This document shows positions 20,506-30,519 of a stretch of 64,000 bases of DNA, one piece after another. Below the pieces are notes generated by a model. The model did not search any database. It had not been told where the DNA came from and worked only from the letters and a program-made list of their open reading frames with translations. The stretch is from Notolepis coatsorum (Eukaryota > Chordata > Actinopteri > Aulopiformes > Paralepididae): NCBI GenBank assembly GCA_963971535.1, contig OZ020593.1, positions 35,359,100 to 35,423,099 on the forward strand, read 5' to 3'. The translations under genes and the position numbers were made by a program. Position 1 is the stretch's first letter; every line of letters begins with the position of its first letter.

Positions 20506-21229
20506 ATTTATGTGAGGGCTGGGTAAGGAACTGCATGCTTCCCAACGAGGGGGTGTGCCGAACATTCTACCTCACGCACCTGAGAGTGGTTGGCAATCAG
20601 CTCGTCGGGAGACTACAAATACTGCCGACTGCCTTCCACTCATTGCCAGGTCGTTCTGTACACTACCATCTACTGCCGCATCTCCGGCGTGAGACGTCGT
20701 GCCATCTTGTTGCTACCATCTACCGCCGCGTTCCTGGTGTGAGACATCGTCATCGCTCTCTATGCTTCCACGGGAGGATCCCTATGTTCTCACTCCAGAC
20801 GTCGTGCCATCTACTGCCCTACTCTCTCTCCGTGTCCCTCGTTCCTGGTGTGAGACATCGTCATCGCTCTCTATGCTTCCACGGGAGGATGCCTATGTTC
20901 TCACTCCTTTTTCATGGACCCCTGTTTGCTGAGTTGCCCGTCGGCAGCGTTCCTGGTGTGAGACATCGTCATCGCTCTCTATGCTTCCACGGGAGGATGC
21001 CTATGTTCTCACTCCTTTTTCATGGACCCCTGTTTGCTGTGTTGCCCGTTGGCAGTGTTCTGGTGAGTCTGTCCAAGACCAGACTCAGAACTTTCACTTC
21101 AGTCATGGACTCTAGAATATTCACCAGTGCCGCTTTTTCTTTGTGAATAAATTATGCCCAGGTTTTGGCTAACTCTCATACCTGCCTTGTGTTGTGCTAT
21201 TGGGGTTGCATACAAACCGTAACAATTTA
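20506..21229 (+). mobile_element. Solo LTR, 5-bp TSD, old LTR retrotransposon fossil
   Basis: The LTR is 20511-21224, about 714 bp, beginning TGTGAGGGCTGG and ending ACCGTAACA. The 5-mer ATTTA flanks it (20506-20510, 21225-21229). A polyadenylation signal (GTGAATAAATTATG) lies near 21144. No internal region or second LTR is present, so LTR-LTR recombination has probably removed the body. A 100-bp segment with CATCGTCATCGCTCTCTATG is repeated three times within it. The 5-bp TSD suits Ty3/Gypsy or ERV-like elements. Family not named. Confidence 0.75.
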
Positions 21230-21244
21230 CTTCTATTTGGGATT

Positions 21245-21710
21245 AAGCCCTAGCCATATTTTCAGAAAAATCACCTAAAAGTAAATGGAAGATTTCTCCA
21301 CTTCTACAAGGTCCATTTGCATGTTCTTGGTATCTAGGGACATCTATGGACCTCCGGGAATGTATTCCCAGTTTCCGAAATATTGTGTCTGTTACTAGGC
21401 CTGAGTAAATTGTAATGAACCAACGGAAAATATCAATTATTATTATTCTTTTTTTAATCTTTTGCCCGTGAATAACACCATGCTAACATTGACCAGGTGT
21501 GAACAATTGCCACTGAGCTCATTCAGCACCTTCTTGAGATCAAATGTACAAATCTAAACAAATGAATAAAGGGCAGATGATTTACATGGTTTTTTGTAGA
21601 TACAGGACTGAATTTTGCCATCTGGACACATGCAATTTTAAATATGAATATAGAATATCTGGCCTATAAATTACCTTATTATGGCCAAGTCATACATCTA
21701 TGGGTCGGGC
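21245..21710. repeat. Unclassified dispersed repeat, copy 1
   Basis: This segment parallels 63405-63870 in order over about 460 bp: CACTTCTACAAGGTC, TTTGCATG, TATTGTGTCTGTTACTAGGC, GTGAATAACACCATG, CACCTTCTTGAGATCAA, AAATGAATAAAGGG and ATCTATGG. Divergence is moderate with small indels. No ends or coding are recognised, so the class is unknown. Confidence 0.6.
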
Positions 21711-21944
21711 CATCTCTCCTCTTTCCAGAAGGTCATTCTGGATTTAGTACCACTAGGCACCAGTAACAGGGCAGCAAAGACTGTGAATGAAATCTACTGT
21801 AAGTACAGTTACTTTTTTGTAATGAAAAATGCTCAGCCATTATCTAGACGTTTCACAGAAAGGTAGAGAAACAAACTACATTCTATTGTATGGCAATAAC
21901 ATTGAGGTTTGTTCGACCCATGAGACATAATCACAAAAATGATT
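21711..21944. other. No gene recognised
   Basis: Short unplaced sequence between the dispersed repeat and the L1 3' end. Confidence 0.3.
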
Positions 21945-22399
21945 TTTTTTTTATATGTCTGTTTATTGGTTTTTTTTCCAGTGCAACCAACATTTACAAA
22001 TTACATGTACTTGAAAAAGTTCTATTTGAAACACAAAAACAAAATACAAAGAACAGCGGACATCAAGACAAAGTAACATGTAGACAAAAAAAGAAAAAGA
22101 AAAAAACAGTTTCAGAGAGAGATTATAGTGATGGTAATAAGAAATGTATAAAGGAGAAAAAAAATAAAAATATATATATATAATAATAATCATAATAAAG
22201 TAAAAATAAAGTAAATAATAATAAGTGAAAAATAAAAAGTTAGTTAGTTTTATTTTTTAAATAAGGCGATACCTTTGAAAAAGTGAGTACAGCAATTCAT
22301 AGGTCAACCAACTCTGGTGTTGATTTGGTGCATCATAGGAGAAATTTTGAAGGGGAGGGATGGGTGAGTAGTGTACCAAGGGTATTGTGTGAGTGAGTA

Positions 22400-25300
22400 T
22401 CAGTCTGGAACTATGGGAAGGTGGGTCCTCTCAACATAGGAAAAGAAGGGAGCCCACATAGAAAAGAACTTGTCTGTAGATCCTCGGAGTGTGTGTCGGA
22501 TTTTTTCTAGTTTAATACAGTTAAGAATAGATTTAATCCAAAGGGCATGGGAAGGGGGTGAGGAGGATTTCCACTGAAGTAGGATTAACCGTCTTGCTAA
22601 CAGAGTAACAAAGGCCAAGACCTCTTTGTTATTATTTGTCAGTTGTAGTAAGGGTGAGGTAACACCAAATAGCGCAGTCAAAGGATCTGGTTCCACCTGA
22701 GTACTGCATATTTCAGAGAGTGTATTGAATATGTTTTCCCAAAGGTCTGCTAGGGATGGACAGCTCCAAAACATGTGCACATGGTTTGCTGGGGACCGAT
22801 TACATCGTGGACAGTTAGGTTTCACACTTTTGTAGATTCTGGATAGTCTCATTGGAGTCCAGTGAGCTCGGTGGATGATTTTGCATTGGATGAGACCATG
22901 TCGAGCACAGATGGAAGAGGTGTGGACCTTTTTGAGTGCTTTTTCCCACATGTCATTAGATATCGCATCCCCCAATTCCTCCTCCCATGAGGACTTAATA
23001 ATATTTAAGGAGGTGGGCTGTAATGAGCATAGCTGCCTATAAATTCTCGACAGGGAGCCCTTTAGAGTGGGAAGAGGGGTAAAAAAAATTTCAAGTTGTG
23101 TTTCACCAGGAAGGATGGGGAACTGGGTATCTAAGCTGCGGACATAGCTCCGGATCTGTAAAAACCTAAAAAAATTACTTCTGGGGAGACCGTACTTAAC
23201 CGATAATTGTTCAAACGTAGCAAAGGTATTGTCGATATAGAGATCTTTAAATGTTCTAATACCGAGACTAGTCCAGGTTGAGAAAGCGCCATCAATCATA
23301 GATGGGGGGAAGGTCGGGTTTGAGGCCACCGGGGCAGCAAAAGATGTTGCGTGAAAGCCAAAGTGGCGTCTAGATTGGTTCCAAATTTTCATTGTTGATT
23401 TGACACATACATTTTTTGTAAAGGGGATATAAGGGCCTAAACTAGTGGCGTGAGCGAGAGAGGTCAGTGATGCCGGTGCGGACGAGGCTGCCTCCATCTC
23501 CAGCCAAACTGGAGGTGAGGACATCCCACTACACCGTAGCCAAAACTGAACGGTCCTAAAGTTGGCAGCCCAGTAGTAGAACCTAAGATCCGGTAGTCCG
23601 AGGCCTCCATCTGATTTGGGCCTCTGTAAGAGCTGCTTTCTTATCCTGGGAGGCTTCTTATCCCATATATAAGACAAAATCAGGCCATCAATTTTCTTAA
23701 AAAATGCATTGGGGAGAAAAATAGGTAGGCATTGAAAGAGATACAAAAATCTTGGGAGGGTGTTCATTTTAACAGAATTAATTCTTGCGGCTAGAGAGAG
23801 GTGTAGTATAGACCAGCGTTCAAAATCATCCTTAGTACGAGTTAGGAGGGGGGCAAAGTTGGCCTGAAAGAGTTTGTTGAATTTGTCTGTAACATGTACC
23901 CCAAGATAGGTGAAGCCATCATGGGCAATTTTAAATGGCAGATTGTGTAGAGGAGAATTTTTTGCGGCTATATTAAGTGGCATCAGTTCGCTCTTGTTAA
24001 GGTTCAGTTTATAGCCTGACAGGCTACCAAAGGATTCGATATTGATAAGGGCAGCGGGGACAGAAACAGAAAGATCAGATGTATACAATAATAAATCGTC
24101 CGCATACAACGATACCTTATGTTCATGGCCGTATCTAACTATACCTTTGATGAGAGGGTTAAGGCGGAGTGCTATTGCAAGAGGTTCTATGGCAAGGGCA
24201 AATAATAAAGGACTTAAAGGGCAACCTTGACGTGTTGAGCGCTGTAGGGGAAACCAACTGGATTGTGTGTCATTAGTCCTGACTGAGGCTTGAGGGGATG
24301 CATACAAAAGTCGTATCCAAGTAGTGAATTTAGCGCCAAAGCCGAATTTATTTAGGGTGTAGAAAAGGTATTTCCATTCCACCCTGTCGAATGCTTTCTC
24401 TGCGTCTAGGGATATGACAGCCTCAGAGGTATTGGTCATAGAGGGGTTATGTATGATGTTAACTAAACGTCTGAGATTAAAAAATGAGTGTCTATTTTTT
24501 ATAAATCCTGTTTGATCAGGTGAAATAATTGACGGAAGGACTGATTCTAAACGTATTGCTAGGAGCTTGGCTAAGATTTTATAGTCTACATTTAGTAGGC
24601 TGATTGGACGATATGAAGCACATTCCAGAGGGTCCTTGTTTTTTTTAAGTATTAGAGAGATCGTGGCTAAGGTAAGAGTCTGTGGGAGAGTGCCATTTAC
24701 AAATGCTTCATTGTACATTTCGTTTAGGATAGGGGCTATCTTAGGAAGAAACTTCTTGTAGAACTCGGCTGAGTAGCCGTCCGGTCCTGGACTTTTCCCG
24801 GATTGAAGAGATTTTACGGCCATAGATAGTTCTTCAGTAGTAAGTGGCTGTTCTAATTTTCCTACCAGGTCTTGGCTAATTAAAGGAATATCGAGGGTGT
24901 GGAAGAAGTCATCTAATTCTGAGATATCGGGATCGTTTTCAGATGTATATAAAGATTGGTAGAAACGCTTAAATTCGTTATTGATCTCTTTGGGGTCTAA
25001 GGATATCCCAGACGATGTGCGGACTTTAGGAATCTGGTGTGAAGACGAGACCTGGCGCAGCTTGTGAGCTAGTAATTTATTGGCTTTATCTCCTTGTTCG
25101 TAATAAGTGCTTCTAGATTTAATAAGCAGTTCAGTAACCTGATCCGTCAGTAGTGTATCATGTTCTGCTTGCAAAGCTAGACGCTCCTTATAAGCATCTG
25201 GAGATGGTGATACAGCATATATATTATCTAATTGAGCGATACTGCGCTTCAGTATAGATAGTCTGGTATTTTTCTGTTTCCTCTCATATGCAGCATATGA

Positions 25301-26227
25301 AATTATTTCGCCTCTGAGATAGGCTTTCAAAGTTTCCCAGAGAGTCGATGCAGAGATGTTTGGGGTTCTATTTGTACTTAAGAAAAAATCTATTTGGTTT
25401 GACACAAAGTTTACAAAGTCATCTTTACTGAGCAGGTGGGTGTTCAGGCGCCAGGGTGGTCGTAGATTGGTGGCAGCCTGAAAGACTACTACTAGGGTAA
25501 CAGGGGCATGATCAGAGATAATTATTGGATTATACAAGCATGAAGATACGGAATGAAGAAGTCTGTCGTCTACAAGGAAGTAGTCTATACGTGTAAAGGT
25601 GTGGTGGACTGGTGAGAAGAAGGAGTATACTTTACCAGATGGGTTAGATAATCTCCAAGGGTCAGAAACCGCATAATCAGACATAAAGGTCCGGACTACC
25701 CTAGCTGAGGTTGTCAAGGTGGTAGGTTTAGTGGAGGAACGGTCCAAATGTGGGTCCAGCCAGCAGTTAAAGTCACCTCCTACTATCAACATGGGGGAAG
25801 ACATATCAGGGAGAGTGGAAAAAACAGATTTAAAAAAATCCCCATTGTCCCAGTTAGGAGCATAGATATTGACAAGGAGTACATTTGTGTTAAATAACCT
25901 ACCGCTGACAATTACATATCTGCCATTGCGGTCTGCAATCACATTGGAACATATAAAAGGTACCGATCTGTGAATTAGAATAGCCACCCCCCTGGCCTTC
26001 CTCTGAAATGAGGAGTGAAACACTTGACCCACCCATCTGCTTCTAAGACTGGAATGTTGTGAGGTTTTAAGATGGGTCTCCTGCAGAAAAATAATATGAG
26101 CCTTTAATTGGTGAAGGTGGTGGAGAACCTTACTACGTTTAACTGGGTTATTAATGCCTCTGCAATTCCAAGTAATAAGATTAAGACCATTTCCTCCTAT
26201 CGAGCTGGCTACACCTGGCTGGGTCAT
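22400..26227 (-). CDS. L1 ORF2 protein: endonuclease and reverse transcriptase, intact
   Basis: A 1275-residue frame starting at ATG 26225-26227, the usual ORF2 length. An AP-like endonuclease comes first: LITWNCRGINN near residue 17, FLQETHL near 48, GGDFNCWLD near 150 and SDHAPVTLV near 240. The reverse transcriptase follows: YRPISLLNVDYKILAK near 540, ISLDAEKAFDRV near 605, RQGCPLSPLLF near 665 and catalytic YADD at 708-711. A cysteine-histidine motif (CPRCNRSPANHVHMFWSCP) sits near 1138. In L1 the endonuclease nicks T-rich target DNA and the RT copies the RNA from the nick. I see no stop, and key residues are present, so the frame looks capable of making protein. ORF1 lies 2.6 kb upstream on the same strand. 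Confidence 0.92.
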   Translation of the reverse strand: MTQPGVASSIGGNGLNLITWNCRGINNPVKRSKVLHHLHQLKAHIIFLQETHLKTSQHSSLRSRWVGQVFHSSFQRKARGVAILIHRSVPFICSNVIADRNGRYVIVSGRLFNTNVLLVNIYAPNWDNGDFFKSVFSTLPDMSSPMLIVGGDFNCWLDPHLDRSSTKPTTLTTSARVVRTFMSDYAVSDPWRLSNPSGKVYSFFSPVHHTFTRIDYFLVDDRLLHSVSSCLYNPIIISDHAPVTLVVVFQAATNLRPPWRLNTHLLSKDDFVNFVSNQIDFFLSTNRTPNISASTLWETLKAYLRGEIISYAAYERKQKNTRLSILKRSIAQLDNIYAVSPSPDAYKERLALQAEHDTLLTDQVTELLIKSRSTYYEQGDKANKLLAHKLRQVSSSHQIPKVRTSSGISLDPKEINNEFKRFYQSLYTSENDPDISELDDFFHTLDIPLISQDLVGKLEQPLTTEELSMAVKSLQSGKSPGPDGYSAEFYKKFLPKIAPILNEMYNEAFVNGTLPQTLTLATISLILKKNKDPLECASYRPISLLNVDYKILAKLLAIRLESVLPSIISPDQTGFIKNRHSFFNLRRLVNIIHNPSMTNTSEAVISLDAEKAFDRVEWKYLFYTLNKFGFGAKFTTWIRLLYASPQASVRTNDTQSSWFPLQRSTRQGCPLSPLLFALAIEPLAIALRLNPLIKGIVRYGHEHKVSLYADDLLLYTSDLSVSVPAALINIESFGSLSGYKLNLNKSELMPLNIAAKNSPLHNLPFKIAHDGFTYLGVHVTDKFNKLFQANFAPLLTRTKDDFERWSILHLSLAARINSVKMNTLPRFLYLFQCLPIFLPNAFFKKIDGLILSYIWDKKPPRIRKQLLQRPKSDGGLGLPDLRFYYWAANFRTVQFWLRCSGMSSPPVWLEMEAASSAPASLTSLAHATSLGPYIPFTKNVCVKSTMKIWNQSRRHFGFHATSFAAPVASNPTFPPSMIDGAFSTWTSLGIRTFKDLYIDNTFATFEQLSVKYGLPRSNFFRFLQIRSYVRSLDTQFPILPGETQLEIFFTPLPTLKGSLSRIYRQLCSLQPTSLNIIKSSWEEELGDAISNDMWEKALKKVHTSSICARHGLIQCKIIHRAHWTPMRLSRIYKSVKPNCPRCNRSPANHVHMFWSCPSLADLWENIFNTLSEICSTQVEPDPLTALFGVTSPLLQLTNNNKEVLAFVTLLARRLILLQWKSSSPPSHALWIKSILNCIKLEKIRHTLRGSTDKFFSMWAPFFSYVERTHLPIVPD

Positions 26228-26311
26228 GTCTTGGGAAAGAGAAGATGTGTAAAGAGCAGGGTACCATGTAGACCAGAGATTTTGGTTGACCTTGAATGTG
26301 TAAAATCAAAG

Positions 26312-26430
26312 AACAAAAACGAGTAATACAGTACAGAAAACACAAAAACTAGAACCAAAAACACATAATACAGTACAGAAAACACAAACATACAAAACAA
26401 GAATAAATAATACAGTACAAAACACACAAG
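26312..26430. repeat. About 43-bp tandem repeat, three units
   Basis: AATACAGTACAGAAAACAC recurs about every 43 bp (about 26313, 26356 and 26407 with small changes), directly upstream of the L1 ORF2 start on the minus strand. Confidence 0.7.
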
Positions 26431-26489
26431 GAACACAGAAAACACCCCTTCCCTTGCCGAAGCATCTGTGAGATGCAAGCAAAACCCTA

Positions 26490-28800
26490 AATACCAAAAT
26501 AGCCTAGAGAAAAACGTGGTAACTAACCTTTACTCTATGCTACCTGAGATGTGTGACCATTGGTACAAGATAAATCAAACGTGAACATCAAACATAAATC
26601 AGGTGTGGACAACTAAACATTGGCACTACAGTGCAAGTGGCTTATGTCCACAGAGAATAGTAAACTACTAATGATAAACTTTTTAGAGAGCTGTATTCTT
26701 ACTAGGGCTGGGCAATTAATCTGAGGGAAAAAAATATAAAAAAATAAATAAATAACCGCGATCTCGATTCATAGACCTATGCAATCTCAGTTTAAGTCAA
26801 GCACTTTCATATATATTTAAGTTTAAGTCAAGCACTTTCATATATGTTGTGTTGTCTGAAGAAGTGCAATAAATTATTTTATTGAGAGAATAAGAATCGT
26901 ATGAGAAAATCGTGAACTCAATTCTTAGAGAAAATAATCATGATTCACATTTTAGCAAGAATCGCCCAGTCCTAATTCTTACTGTGGATAAGACAGAGGG
27001 TAGGTTGCATCATGTACCGGTCTGTATTGAGTGTTTCATTACAGTAGGGAATCAGTTGTAGGATACAGTCCAGTATTAGAAGACTGTGCTAAAAAAGTGC
27101 AACCAACCCAAGTAACATTGTCCTTATAGGTGGTTTATATCTGCACGAGATAGTAGGCCCGGTGTGTCTTATCTCCAAATAACACATTTAATTTCAAGTT
27201 ATCAATCTTCCAACAGGATCGAATATGCATTGTCACTGTAATAATGCAGGACATTGGAGAACTATACGGTTTGCAATGGCACTGATTGAATGGAGTGAAT
27301 AGTTGAAATTAAGTCAAATTAGATTTCCTGGAGCATTCAGCCAAAAAGACAATACCACCTCAATTTAAACTCCAGCTTCGCTCGTGGCTCATTACTACCA
27401 GTTTAGAGTAGCCAAGCAACAACAATAAGATTTCCGGTCCGGAAAAACAGATTAGGACGTTTAGCCTTCAAAATAAATGTGTGAAAATGTATATAAAAAT
27501 AAAAAATAAAAAAACACATATATTTCACATGATTCAGTTTTTTTTTTAATTTATTTATTTAACAATCCGTTGTTGAAGGCTGTGCTAAAAAAAATGTGCT
27601 ACCAACCAAACATTGTCCTTGTAGGTGGTTTATATCCGTACGAGATAGTAGGCTACTGATGATAAACACTTATAAGGCAAGTGTATAAGCTTCAAGGGCA
27701 GAAGCTCAACCACGCACCCACAGTCCATGTCCAGCTATACACGTCCATATGGTAATCTGGACCAACACTAGAGTAGCTTGATATGGACATTAGAGAGCTC
27801 TTAGTGCCCCGGTGTGTCTTATCTCCAAATAACAAATTTAATTTCAAGCTGTCAGTCTTCCAACAGGGTTGAATATACACCGTCACTTGTAATAATGCAG
27901 GACATTGGAGAGCTATGTGGTTTGCAATGGCACTGATTGAATGGAGTGAGTAGTTGAAATTAAGTCAAATTAGATTTTCTGGAACATTCAGCCAAAAAGA
28001 CAATACAACCTCAATTTAAACTCCAGTTTCTCTCGTGGCTCATTACTACCAGTTTAGGGTAGGCAAGCAACAACAATAAGATTTCCGGTCCGGAAGGACA
28101 GATTAGGACGTTTAGCCTTCAAAATAAGTGTAAAAATATATATAAAAAAAAAAAAAAAAAAAACATACATTTCACATGATTCAGTTTTTTTTTTTTTTTT
28201 TTTTTTGCTTATTTAACAATCAGTCGTTGAGAAAAGAGATCAACTAGTTAACTGCCAGTGCCAGAGTATTATTTGATGTCATACAATGTTGGAAAATAAA
28301 ACGTAGAAAGACCTAAGTGATGTTATGTTTACTGTAGGTGAAAACAGAGAATATGTTACATCATGTACCTATCTGCGTTGAGGATCACGTTACAGCAACA
28401 GTCAATTGTGTAGTTTACTCCCCGACCAAGGTAAGAGAGAGAGAAAAAGTGAGAAAGCGACAAAATAACAGCTCGCTAGTGTTGTTCCTGCTAGGTTAAC
28501 TGCATCAGCCATAGAGCTAACGCAGCTAGCCAGCATTGTAGGTTAGCCTGTCGGCTGAGTAGGCTACTGATGGTAAACTATTAGAAGGTTATATGCTTAT
28601 TGTGAATGGCACAAAAGATAGGTTATAAAGTGTTCGTGTCTGCATTGAATGTCGTGTTTATGTAGCCTACTCACCCACCAGGACAAGTGAAAGATTGACA
28701 GCTTCTGAGTGTCATCGATAGTCCATACTAGGTAGCCTATCGGCTAGCCTGCGACGCAGCCAGTTAGCCTACTACGTAGCTTGTTTGCCAGCCTGCTAAT
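26490..28800 (-). repeat. L1 inter-ORF spacer built of degenerate 500-600 bp monomers
   Basis: 27088-27500 and 27583-28150 are close direct copies (GTGTGTCTTATCTCCAAATA, AATGCAGGACATTGGAGA, AATTAAGTCAAATTAGATTT, CCGGTCCGGAA, GACGTTTAGCCTTCAAAATA). More diverged relatives of the monomer start lie at about 26630-26680, 27000-27060 and 28350-28400/28560-28670 (TAGTA-CTACT-GATAAAC; CATCATGTACC-TCTG). Two A/T homopolymer tracts (28146-28165, 28186-28206) occur. The segment has no long open frame. Such monomers are known from 5' UTRs of some L1s, where they act as promoters; here they lie between the two frames. Confidence 0.6.
26695..26982. mobile_element. hAT MITE with 8-bp TSD inside the L1 spacer
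   Basis: The element is 26703-26974 (272 bp), with ends TAGGGCTGGGCAATTAATC and, complemented, TAGGACTGGGCGATTCTTGC. The 8-mer ATTCTTAC flanks it (26695-26702, 26975-26982). It contains a 30-bp duplication (AAGTCAAGCACTTTCATATA) and AATCG-rich arms. No coding. It inserted after the spacer formed. Confidence 0.88.
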
Positions 28801-28824
28801 ACAACCAGCTATGCGATCTTTTGG

Positions 28825-29679
28825 TTATCTAGGCACAGTCGCCGTTTTCAGATAGTTTTGGATGAAGTCGGCTGCCAAAGCTGGGTCTTCGAATCGGTGT
28901 GCCGAGTTGTCCGGTAGAGTTAGCCTCAGAACTGCAGGGTAAACAAGTCCATACTTCACTCCATGGCAGGTTCGCAGCAGGCGTTTCACCTCACCAAAGC
29001 TAGTTCGCTTCTTAGCTACTGCCATTGTATAGTCCGCAAAGATGGAGATCCTTTTCCCATCGAGGAGCAGGGGAGACCTTTTCCCCGCTTGCTGCATCAT
29101 ATCGTTGCGTATGTGGAAGTAGTGTACCCTGATGATAAACGGTTGTGGGGGCTCTCCTTCTCGGGGGCGACTCCGTAGGCTGCGGTGAGCTCGGTCCAGT
29201 AGTGGCTTCTCCTCCAGGCCGAGTAGCTTCTGGAGCAGCCCGGCTATGTACTCAGTTGGTCGTGGACCTTCTGCTCCTTCTGGTACACCCAGCAGACGGA
29301 TGTTGTTTCGCCGCATTCTGCTCTCCATATCCTCACATCTGTTGTCTAGGTACTCTACCCTAGTCACCAGGGAGCCGACGGTGGTTTCCAGCTCACGGAT
29401 GCGGGTGCTGTTATCTGTGGCGCCGCGTTCCAACTCCACTATAGCCTCTCCTTGCGTATCAAGTTTATTTTGTACCTTCTCAATCGACTCTTTTAGCTCG
29501 TCTTTGACTGACAGCATCTCCGATCTGAGAGAGTTTGAAAGGGAGTCGATTTTAGCAAAGATATCGGTCTTAAGAGAGCCCATCATGGCTTGTAGTAGTC
29601 CAGCAGTTAGGATCCCGGTTTCGTCACCGGCCTCCGGGGCGTCTGGTGTTGGGCCTCCTTTTCGTGTTGTATACGGCAT
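28825..29679 (-). CDS. L1 ORF1 protein: RNA-binding chaperone, intact
   Basis: A 284-residue frame from ATG 29677-29679. The N-terminal part is acidic and rich in S/T. Residues about 35-115 form heptad-like helices (EMLSVKDELKESIEKVQNKL, ELETTVGSLVTRVEYLDNR) predicting a trimerising coiled coil. An RRM-like and C-terminal domain follow: RRNNIRLLGVPEG near 125, LDRAHR near 163, PFIIRVHYF near 182, ISIFADYT near 215 and YGLVYPAVLRLTLP near 245. This matches the Transposase_22/L1 ORF1p family, which coats L1 RNA and helps strand exchange. No stops. Its distance from ORF2 on the same strand is unusual. Confidence 0.88.
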   Translation of the reverse strand: MPYTTRKGGPTPDAPEAGDETGILTAGLLQAMMGSLKTDIFAKIDSLSNSLRSEMLSVKDELKESIEKVQNKLDTQGEAIVELERGATDNSTRIRELETTVGSLVTRVEYLDNRCEDMESRMRRNNIRLLGVPEGAEGPRPTEYIAGLLQKLLGLEEKPLLDRAHRSLRSRPREGEPPQPFIIRVHYFHIRNDMMQQAGKRSPLLLDGKRISIFADYTMAVAKKRTSFGEVKRLLRTCHGVKYGLVYPAVLRLTLPDNSAHRFEDPALAADFIQNYLKTATVPR

Positions 29680-29700
29680 TATAAGTTATATTTCCGCACT

Positions 29701-30180
29701 GATATCACCGATATTTCATCAATTTCGGGTTGGATGACTGTTCAAACACCTACTTAACACATGTGTTCAATTTGATAAGAGTATAATATGCAAGTTTAGT
29801 CACACACTCAGGAGCGGTGGGGAAGCGTGTCTTACATCCTCCTCCCAATCTCACACTTCGTAACTGAATGACTGAATGACTTTCAAAAATAATTTCACGC
29901 CAGATGGCTCCAAGTTTGACAGGGGCTGGTGTGAGCTGGGTAGTGTAGTTTCATGAAATTCAAAAGCCCATCGAAAGCCCTGGGTCTCCAGTTTCATAGG
30001 ACTACAAACATGAATGACGGCGCAATTTCCTCGTGTCTTTATCCACCGGTTTCCGATGGAATGCACAGAGAATTCTATAAACTAATATTTCGCTAATAAA
30101 CTTACAATTATTGGTAAACAAATGTAGTGCAGAAAATATACACTTTGACTGCTGTTTTGATAGGGTTGGGGTCTTTACTC
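29701..30180. other. Possible L1 5' UTR, otherwise unassigned
   Basis: Lies immediately upstream of L1 ORF1 on the minus strand. The first 100-200 bp may be 5' UTR; I see no boundary, monomers or target duplication. The remainder has no supported feature. Confidence 0.3.
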
Positions 30181-30199
30181 GCCCAACTCCACCAACACA

Positions 30200-30233
30200 T
30201 GTCGAACCATGAGCTCTATGAACCCCTTCAATC
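30200..30233 (+). mobile_element. L2-type LINE fragment, left of hAT copy B
   Basis: The short readable end ELYEPLQS joins across the hAT insertion to GFRANYSTETALI at 31335, as in the L2 copy at 16860-16920. Only this small left piece is preserved before the hAT element. Confidence 0.6.
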
Positions 30234-30463
30234 CAGTGGCGGCTCCTGGATTATTCTCCAGATGGGGCGCTAGGGGGCGCTATACCAAATATGTACCACG
30301 CATTGGCCAAATAAAGTACAGTCTAATTCACAACTTGAAACACAATATATAAATAGAAACGTTAGAAACAAACTCGCTCCATCTCCAAACACACGCATAG
30401 GCAGAGAGAGAGAGAGAGAGAGAGACACAGACACACCACGGCGGGTGCAGGCAGCACAACAGA

Positions 30464-30519
<56 letters not shown>

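Larger units (their letters stand above)
21945..29700 (-). mobile_element. L1-clade LINE, both frames open, about 7.7 kb
   Basis: The minus strand carries ORF1 (28825-29679), a long spacer, ORF2 (22400-26227), a 450-bp 3' UTR and an A-tract (complement of T9 at 21947-21955) preceded by AATAAA (complement of 21962-21967). The order ORF1-ORF2-polyA is that of an L1 element. The 5' limit is uncertain and may extend to about 29850. I did not find a target duplication. The 2.6-kb gap between ORF1 and ORF2 is much longer than in L1 elements I know; it holds repeats and a hAT MITE. Confidence 0.8.

Noticed and set aside
20535-21146. 203-codon plus-strand frame
   Set aside because: Lies wholly in a solo LTR and repeats because of the triplicated LTR segment.
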